Below, in pieces: positions 31,440-36,868 of a stretch of 36,868 nucleotides of DNA; positions within the stretch are counted from its first letter, which is position 1; each line of letters opens with the position of its first letter. The notes under the pieces are model-generated. The model ran no database searches. It worked only from the letters and a program-made list of their open reading frames with translations, and was not told the DNA's origin. The DNA lies in the NCBI GenBank assembly GCA_003523085.1, contig DPHD01000069.1:1-36868 (forward strand). The letters run 5' to 3'. The stretch is from Oceanospirillaceae bacterium (lineage in GTDB: Bacteria; Pseudomonadota; Gammaproteobacteria; Pseudomonadales; Balneatricaceae). The position numbers were made by a program, and so were the translations under genes.

Positions 31440-33404
31440 TCAGGATTCCTGGGTCTGTTGCTGTAAGGCAGTGGACTGGTGCTGGTAGGCTTGCAAGGCT
31501 TGGTTGGCCGTAGCATGGGCCGCTTTAGCGGTGACTATGTCAACTTCTATTGCGGCTGCGTCTTGCGCGGTAGCTAAGGATTTCTCAAGCTTACGCACCA
31601 CCGCTCCGGCTTGGGCGGCGGCCACTTGCAATTGTTTTTCGTGTTCGGGGTCTAAGCCTAATTTGGTTTCGTAAGCGCTAAGCGCTGCTTTGGCAGCATT
31701 GGCTTTAAGCGCCAGTTGATCCACTGTAATTTGTAAGCTTTCCACTTGCTCATGGCCAGAGGCTAGTGCATCGGTAAGGGCTTTGCTGGACTTCTTAAGT
31801 TTGGTCCGAGTGATGGCCGCGGCTGTTTTTAATGCTTTGTAAGCATCTTCAGGGGGCTCTGCCGTTGCGTTTTTGGCTGAGGCTGATGCTTGTTTTTGTA
31901 GGTTAACGCGGGCCAGTGCGGCGGCAATGGGATCCTCAGCATCTGGATTGGCTGCACGTTTGGCGGCTTGGGCAGCAGCGGCGGCAACGGCTCTGGCTTT
32001 ACGTTTCTCTTCTTTGGCCAATTTCTCATCAATTAGGCGCTGTTCGCGGGTTTCAAACCGCACACGTGCATGCTCAGCTAATTGAGTTTCTGCGTGCAGG
32101 GTTTTAACGCGACCTTTGGCGAAGCGATAATATTGCACTAACGGAATCTGGCTCGGGCATACCCATGCGCAAGCGCCACATTCAATACAATCGGCAAGGT
32201 TGTGGCTTTGGGCTTTGTCGAACTCTTCGGCTTTAGCAAACCAGAATAACTGTTGCGGCAACAACTCGGCCGGGCACACCACCTCACATTGGCCGCAACG
32301 GATACAGGCGTGATGGTCGGCCACTGGGGCTAACTCCAATTCAGACGATGCCAAGATGCAGTTAGTGCTCTTAACCACGGACACTTGATGGTCGGTTAAG
32401 GTAAAGCCCATCATGGGTCCACCCATGACTAAACGAGACGTTGCGGCTAAATCAACCTCGGCAAAGGCCATTAAGTCGCTGACTTGAGTGCCAATAAGCA
32501 CTTGGTAATTACCCGCTTTAGCGGCGGCTTTACCGGTTACCGTTGTTACCCGGCTAATGAGTGGTTGGCCTAGAAGGACTGCATCGGCAATGGCTTTGGC
32601 GGTGCCGATGTTGTGACACACTAACCCTAAATCAGCGGGAATGCCTCCGTGGGGGACTTGTTGGCCGGTGAGGATTTGAATCAGTTGTTTTTCGCCACCC
32701 GATGGATATTTGGTAGGCATAACGGCCACTTCAATGCCGTCTATGCCGATAAGCGCTTGGCTTAGAATAGCGATGGCTTCGGCCTTATTGTCTTCGATAC
32801 CAATGATGCAGGTAGGTTGGTCGAGTAGTTGCCTGATGATCTGAATGCCGGCGATAATTTGCTCGCTATATTGCCGCATTAAGCGGTCGTCGGCGGTAAT
32901 GTATGGCTCGCACTCTGCGGCATTAATGATCAGCGTATTAATCTTGTTTTTGGCTTGTAATTTAACGGCACTGGGGAAACCGGCGCCGCCCATGCCAGTA
33001 ATACCGGCACTACGAATACGTTGTAATAGTTGCGCTTTATCCACGCTCAGTGGGTCAATGCCTGCATGATCAACCCATTGGTCCTGTCCATCGGTGTCGA
33101 TGACGATGCATGGGCCCACTAGGGCTGATGGGTGAGGGAGCGTGCGCTCATCAATAGCGCTGATGGTGCCAGAACTCGGGGCGTGTAGATTGGCGCTCAC
33201 AAAACCCTGGGCGCTGGCAATCAATTGGCCTTTAAGGACCTTAGTTCCGACTTCTAACAGACATTTTGCAGGTGCGCCAATATGCTGATTGAGGGGTAGT
33301 ACCAGTTGCTTGGGCACTGGCATAGGCACAATGGCAGATTGGTTTGACTGTTGCTTATTTTCTGGCGGGTGTACGCCGCCATGAAACGGCCAGATTCTAC
33401 CCAT
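31440..33404 (-). CDS. rnfC: Rnf complex subunit RnfC, NADH- and Fe-S-binding
   Basis: A 654-residue subunit from the chosen Met ('MGRIWPFHGGVHPPENK'), supported by AAGGAG nine bases upstream; a longer frame would run back into rnfB. The NADH/FMN-type domain with 'GMGGAGFPSAVKL' and 'NAAECEPYITADDRLM' comes first, then two [4Fe-4S] motifs 'CIRCGQCEVVCP' and 'CIECGACAWVCP'. The last about 190 residues are Ala-, Lys- and Gln-rich with heptad-like spacing, a long helical tail as found in gammaproteobacterial RnfC. It overlaps rnfB by eight bases. It is the soluble docking site for NAD(H). Confidence 0.95.
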   Translation of the reverse strand: MGRIWPFHGGVHPPENKQQSNQSAIVPMPVPKQLVLPLNQHIGAPAKCLLEVGTKVLKGQLIASAQGFVSANLHAPSSGTISAIDERTLPHPSALVGPCIVIDTDGQDQWVDHAGIDPLSVDKAQLLQRIRSAGITGMGGAGFPSAVKLQAKNKINTLIINAAECEPYITADDRLMRQYSEQIIAGIQIIRQLLDQPTCIIGIEDNKAEAIAILSQALIGIDGIEVAVMPTKYPSGGEKQLIQILTGQQVPHGGIPADLGLVCHNIGTAKAIADAVLLGQPLISRVTTVTGKAAAKAGNYQVLIGTQVSDLMAFAEVDLAATSRLVMGGPMMGFTLTDHQVSVVKSTNCILASSELELAPVADHHACIRCGQCEVVCPAELLPQQLFWFAKAEEFDKAQSHNLADCIECGACAWVCPSQIPLVQYYRFAKGRVKTLHAETQLAEHARVRFETREQRLIDEKLAKEEKRKARAVAAAAAQAAKRAANPDAEDPIAAALARVNLQKQASASAKNATAEPPEDAYKALKTAAAITRTKLKKSSKALTDALASGHEQVESLQITVDQLALKANAAKAALSAYETKLGLDPEHEKQLQVAAAQAGAVVRKLEKSLATAQDAAAIEVDIVTAKAAHATANQALQAYQHQSTALQQQTQES

Positions 33405-33996
33405 GGGACACATCTCCTTGAGGTGCTGCATGGTGGGCATGGTTAGACGTTGCAATAATGTCTGTTGGTGGTTGCCAATGCCAACTAGCGGGTGTCACTT
33501 CGATGGGCAGCATGTCAATACAATCCACAGGGCAGGGCTCGACACACAAGTCGCAGCCGGTACATTCGTCTACAATAACCGTATGCATTTGTTTGGCGGC
33601 ACCGAGTATGGCATCTACGGGGCATGCCTGAATGCACTTGGTACAACCAATACATTCATCTTCACGGATGTAAGCGATGGTACGCACGGCTTCGGTGCCA
33701 TGTTCGGCGTCCAAAGGAATGACTTCAACATCAAGTAGGTCTGCAAGCGCCTTAATGGTACTTTCGCCGCCTGGAGGGCAATGGTTAATGGCTTCTCCGT
33801 TAGCAATGGCCTCGGCATAGGGGCGACAGCCTGGGTGGCCACACTGGCCGCATTGCGTTTGCGGTAATAGGTTGTCTATTTGATCAACAATAGGGTCACC
33901 ATCGACTTTAAAGCGAATAGCCGCGAAACCTAAGATGGCACCAAAAACTAGAGCCAGCAGAGCTAACACCATAATAGCGAAATAAAGGCTTTGCAT
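33397..33996 (-). CDS. rnfB: Rnf complex subunit RnfB, ferredoxin-like
   Basis: A 199-residue subunit with an N-terminal membrane anchor (about residues 5-27), a 4Fe-4S domain with 'CGQCGHPGCRPYAEAI' and a following Cys in 'NHCPPGG', then two ferredoxin motifs 'CIGCTKCIQACPVDAI' and 'CTGCDLCVEPCPVDCI'. It accepts electrons from soluble ferredoxin. The start codon directly abuts the rnfA stop. Confidence 0.96.
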   Translation of the reverse strand: MQSLYFAIMVLALLALVFGAILGFAAIRFKVDGDPIVDQIDNLLPQTQCGQCGHPGCRPYAEAIANGEAINHCPPGGESTIKALADLLDVEVIPLDAEHGTEAVRTIAYIREDECIGCTKCIQACPVDAILGAAKQMHTVIVDECTGCDLCVEPCPVDCIDMLPIEVTPASWHWQPPTDIIATSNHAHHAAPQGDVSHG

Positions 33997-34578
33997 TTAA
34001 ATAGCCACCAAACCGGTAAAACCCATAAAGGCAAGGGACATAATGCCGGCGCTAATCATGGCGATAGCCGCACCTTTAAAAGGTGCGGGAACATCGGCCA
34101 CCGTAATGCGTTCGCGCATGGCGGCGAATAAAATCAGTACCAGTGAGAAACCCACCGCGGCACCAAAACCATAAAGAATTGATTCGATGAAACCATTGGA
34201 CTTCTTGATGTTGAGTAACGCCACGCCCAAAACAGCGCAGTTGGTGGTGATCAGTGGTAAAAATATGCCCAATACTTTGTGCAGTAAAGGGCTGGTTTTA
34301 TGCACCACCATTTCGGTAAATTGCACCACAAAGGCAATGACCAAGATGAAGCTAATGGTTTGCAAAAACTCAAGGCCAAGGGGTTGGAGTAAATAAGTGT
34401 AGGTGAGGTAGCTACATAACGACGCCAAGGTAAGCACAAAGGTGGTGGCAAGTGACATGCCCATGGCAGTTTCTAGCTTAGATGAAACCCCCATAAACGG
34501 GCACAGGCCTAGAAACTGAACTAAGACGAAGTTGTTCACCAAAACTGTGCTAACAAGGATAAGTAAATATTCTACCAT
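33997..34578 (-). CDS. rnfA: Rnf complex subunit RnfA
   Basis: A 193-residue membrane protein with six helices and the conserved Cys-bearing stretches 'VQFLGLCPFMGVSSK' and 'IFLPLITTNCAVLGVALL'. First gene of rnfABCDGE-nth; its promoter lies in the 247-base gap to the divergent cysI gene. No strong ribosome site is visible before the ATG. In E. coli the equivalent Rsx complex keeps SoxR reduced; elsewhere Rnf supplies reduced ferredoxin. Which applies here is not shown. Confidence 0.96.
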   Translation of the reverse strand: MVEYLLILVSTVLVNNFVLVQFLGLCPFMGVSSKLETAMGMSLATTFVLTLASLCSYLTYTYLLQPLGLEFLQTISFILVIAFVVQFTEMVVHKTSPLLHKVLGIFLPLITTNCAVLGVALLNIKKSNGFIESILYGFGAAVGFSLVLILFAAMRERITVADVPAPFKGAAIAMISAGIMSLAFMGFTGLVAI

Positions 34579-34761
34579 TTGGCTTTATAATCCATAGTGT
34601 TGGAGCGTCATAAATGATGGCTAAATTTGGGTTAATTAGGTGGCTTATTTTATTGCACATAGTGTAACGTAAAATTAGCCCCAAAATATGTTTCTAGGTG
34701 ATTCATTTAGGCGAATTTTATATTCGTTATAGGTATAAGTAAATCAGTTTTTAGTCTTTTG

Positions 34762-34770
34762 TGTTATAAG
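34762..34770 (+). promoter_or_regulatory. Candidate extended -10 promoter for cysI
   Basis: TGTTATAAG is an extended -10 element (TG, one base, then TATAAG) 56 bases before the cysI start, in an AT-rich divergent region. No good -35 box stands 16-18 bases upstream, which is acceptable for extended -10 promoters. A short inverted repeat CGAAT/ATTCG lies at 34712-34726. Confidence 0.3.
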
Positions 34771-34825
34771 CATGTTACTGTATGATGACCTGAAAATAAG
34801 CAAACCGCTCGCCTAGGATCAAATC

Positions 34826-36496
34826 ATGTACGCTTACAACCAATACGATCAAGCCCTTGTTGATCAGCGCGTAGATCAATATCGCGACCAAACACGCCGT
34901 TACTTGGCGGGTGAAATACCCGAAGATGAATTTCGCATCTTACGGCTCATGAATGGCCTCTACATTCAGCGGCTGGCACCCATGTTGCGTGTGGCTATTC
35001 CATATGGCTTGATGAAGAGCGATCAGCTTAGAGCCATGGCCGAAATATCTCGAGTTTATGATAAAGGTTACGGTCACTTTACCACGCGCCAGAACATGCA
35101 GTTTAACTGGCCAACCTTAGAGTCGGTACCTGATATATTGGCCGATTTAGCCAAAGTGCAAATGCATGCCATTCAAACCAGCGGCGCCTGTATTCGTAAC
35201 ACCACCACCGACCCTTTTGCGGGCGTGAGTGCGGACGAAATTGAAGACACCCGCCCATGGTGTGAGTTAATTCGCCAGTGGAGCAGTTTACACCCAGAGT
35301 TTGCCTACTTACCGCGTAAGTTTAAAATCGCTGTGTCGGGCTCTGCCAGTGACCGTGCTGCGTCGCAAGTACATGACGTGGGTTTGCATCTATACCGCAA
35401 CGAAGCCGGTGAAGTGGGTTTTGAAGTGTTAGTGGGTGGTGGCCTAGGCCGTACGCCAGTGATTGGTAAAACAGTTAAAAAGTTCCTTCAACCTCAAGAG
35501 TTATTATCCTATTTAGAAGCCGTGTTACGGGTGTATAACCTCAATGGCCGCCGCGACAACAAATATAAAGCCCGTATTAAAATATTGGTCAATGCCCTTG
35601 GCGTAGATACCTTTGGTGAAATGGTAGAAGCTGAATGGCAGCAGCTAAAGGGCGGCGACTTACGCCTACCTTGGAGCGAAATTGATCGGGTTAAAGGCTT
35701 TTTTACCGGTCCAGACTACCTAGCCGTAGAGCATGCCCAAAACGACTTAGCGGATGCGTTTGCACAACACCCACAGTTTGCCACTTGGTATCGCCAAAAT
35801 ACCCGTGACCATAAGCAAGGTGGGTATCGTATTGTCGTGGTGGCCCTTAAAAATCAGTTACAGGCGCCCGGCGACGTGAGCCACCAACAGATGGACGGTA
35901 TGGCCGCCTTAGCCGATGAATTCAGCTTTGGCGAGTTACGTTCTACCCATGATCAAAACTTAGTATTAGCCGACGTGGCGCAAAAGGATTTACTTGCGCT
36001 TTGGTTGAAGTTACAAGACATTGATTTAGGCCGCGCCAACGTGGGTACTTTAACCGACATGATTAATTGCCCAGGCTTAGATTTTTGCAGTTTGGCAAAT
36101 GCCGAGACCTTAGTGTTATCACGCCAAATTAATGAAACCTTTGATGACATGGATTACCAATACGACATTGGTGACATTCAACTTAAAATTTCTGGTTGTA
36201 TCAATGCCTGTGGCCACCATCATGTGGGCCACATTGGTATCTTAGGTGTGGAGAAAGGGGGTAAGCAGGTATACCAGTTTACCCTAGGCGGGTCTGCAAA
36301 CGAAGACGCTAGCTTAGGCAAAACCCTTGGCCGCTCCATTGAGCAGGATCAGGTGGTGGTGGTGATTGGTCAAATCTTAGACGTGTACGTTGAGCTACGC
36401 GAAACCGATGAAACATTTTTACAATTGGTGCGCCGCGTAGGTTTTGCACCATTTAAGGAGCGTGTATATGGCACTCATCAAAGATCAGCAGCTTAG
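34826..36496 (+). CDS. cysI: Sulfite/nitrite reductase hemoprotein, CysI type
   Basis: A 556-residue siroheme and [4Fe-4S] enzyme with the duplicated half-domains of the family. The coupled cluster ligands are Cys415 and Cys421 in 'CPGLDFC' and Cys458 and Cys462 in 'CINAC'. 'YGHFTTRQNMQFNW' and 'IQTSGACIRNTTTDPFAG' are the substrate-side blocks. It should reduce sulfite to sulfide for cysteine synthesis. Pseudomonas-type CysI is encoded, like here, beside a DUF934 gene and without an adjacent flavoprotein CysJ. AGGAT lies before the ATG. It overlaps the next gene by 29 bases. Confidence 0.9.
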   Translation: MYAYNQYDQALVDQRVDQYRDQTRRYLAGEIPEDEFRILRLMNGLYIQRLAPMLRVAIPYGLMKSDQLRAMAEISRVYDKGYGHFTTRQNMQFNWPTLESVPDILADLAKVQMHAIQTSGACIRNTTTDPFAGVSADEIEDTRPWCELIRQWSSLHPEFAYLPRKFKIAVSGSASDRAASQVHDVGLHLYRNEAGEVGFEVLVGGGLGRTPVIGKTVKKFLQPQELLSYLEAVLRVYNLNGRRDNKYKARIKILVNALGVDTFGEMVEAEWQQLKGGDLRLPWSEIDRVKGFFTGPDYLAVEHAQNDLADAFAQHPQFATWYRQNTRDHKQGGYRIVVVALKNQLQAPGDVSHQQMDGMAALADEFSFGELRSTHDQNLVLADVAQKDLLALWLKLQDIDLGRANVGTLTDMINCPGLDFCSLANAETLVLSRQINETFDDMDYQYDIGDIQLKISGCINACGHHHVGHIGILGVEKGGKQVYQFTLGGSANEDASLGKTLGRSIEQDQVVVVIGQILDVYVELRETDETFLQLVRRVGFAPFKERVYGTHQRSAA

Positions 36497-36868
36497 TTTA
36501 GAACACGCCGCAACCCCTGAGCTTAGGTTTGCCGATTGGTTAACTGACGGGCCAAATAATGCTGACGCAGTGCTTGCCAATGGTGACGACGACTTACCGA
36601 GCCTACTTAGTAATGCTAATAAGTTGTCTATGATTGCGCTAGAGTTTGACACCTTTGCCGATGGCCGTGGTTTTAGCATGGCGCGTATGTTGCGCCGATC
36701 GGGTTTTCAAGGTGAAATTCGTGCGGTAGGTGATGTGGCCATGGATCGTATCGATTTTATGCAGCGGGTGGGCTTTAACGCCTTTGAATTACGAGACGAT
36801 CAAGATGTCACACAAGTGTTATCTAAGTTTGGCGAAGTCACGGTGCATTTTCAGCCCAGCGCAGATGG
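36468..36868 (+). CDS. DUF934 family protein, partial (cut by window end)
   Basis: The first about 133 residues of a DUF934 protein, starting 'MALIKDQQLSLEHAATPELR' and containing 'FADGRGFSMARMLRRSGFQG' and 'FMQRVGFNAFELRDDQD', typical of the family. DUF934 genes follow cysI in many proteobacteria and are annotated as putative oxidoreductases in sulfite reduction; the biochemical role is not known. AAGGAG lies 10 bases before the ATG, inside the cysI end. The C-terminus is outside the window. Confidence 0.88.
   Translation, partial: MALIKDQQLSLEHAATPELRFADWLTDGPNNADAVLANGDDDLPSLLSNANKLSMIALEFDTFADGRGFSMARMLRRSGFQGEIRAVGDVAMDRIDFMQRVGFNAFELRDDQDVTQVLSKFGEVTVHFQPSAD

Noticed and set aside
33405..33455. 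Longer N-terminus for RnfC
   Set aside because: It lies inside rnfB; 'MGRIWPFHGG' with AAGGAG upstream is the better start.

Overview
The window looks like part of the chromosome of a marine, polysaccharide-using gammaproteobacterium. The evidence is the conserved rnfABCDGE-nth operon, an rhlE-type helicase, a YdiJ-type dehydrogenase, a CysI-plus-DUF934 pair and a Vibrio-like HigB2/HigA2 cassette. I cannot name the genus from sequence alone. No rRNA, tRNA, CRISPR array or complete insertion sequence was seen.

Positions 1 to about 18,000 hold an alginate oligosaccharide utilisation locus. A leftward operon encodes two cytoplasmic heparinase II/III-fold (PL17-like) oligoalginate lyases, a KDG kinase and an A1-R-like DEH reductase. 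A rightward operon encodes KdgF and an ABC importer whose parts all match the Sphingomonas A1 alginate importer (AlgS, AlgM1, AlgM2, AlgQ), then a MATE transporter and an enolase-superfamily D-mannonate dehydratase. A FadR-type GntR regulator, UxuA and a fructuronate reductase/mannitol dehydrogenase-family protein lie to the left. The likely route is periplasmic capture of oligoalginate, ATP-driven uptake, exolytic cleavage to unsaturated monouronates, KdgF-assisted ring opening to DEH, reduction to KDG and phosphorylation to KDPG. The UxuB/UxuA/ManD branch would bring D-fructuronate and D-mannonate into the same KDG pool. Four sites fit the FadR-family pattern TNGTNNNACNA. They lie in front of the lyase operon, kdgF, uxuA and the regulator gene, which suggests one regulon. 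Endolytic lyases, an outer-membrane porin, uronate isomerase and KDPG aldolase are not in the window.

Positions about 18,000 to 22,700 are an accessory patch. It holds a small unknown ORF, a strong bidirectional terminator, rhlE, then what looks like a run of integron gene cassettes without an integrase: a frameshifted ORF fragment, a well-folded attC-like site, higB2-higA2, a second attC-like region, a MORN-repeat protein, a GNAT acetyltransferase and a half-preserved attC-like end. A parvulin-type PpiC follows.

Positions about 22,700 to the end are core metabolism: YdiJ-type D-2-hydroxyglutarate dehydrogenase, a YdbH-like envelope protein overlapping it tail to tail, endonuclease III, the six-gene Rnf/Rsx ion-pumping ferredoxin complex, and, divergently, a CysI-type sulfite reductase with a DUF934 protein cut by the window edge.
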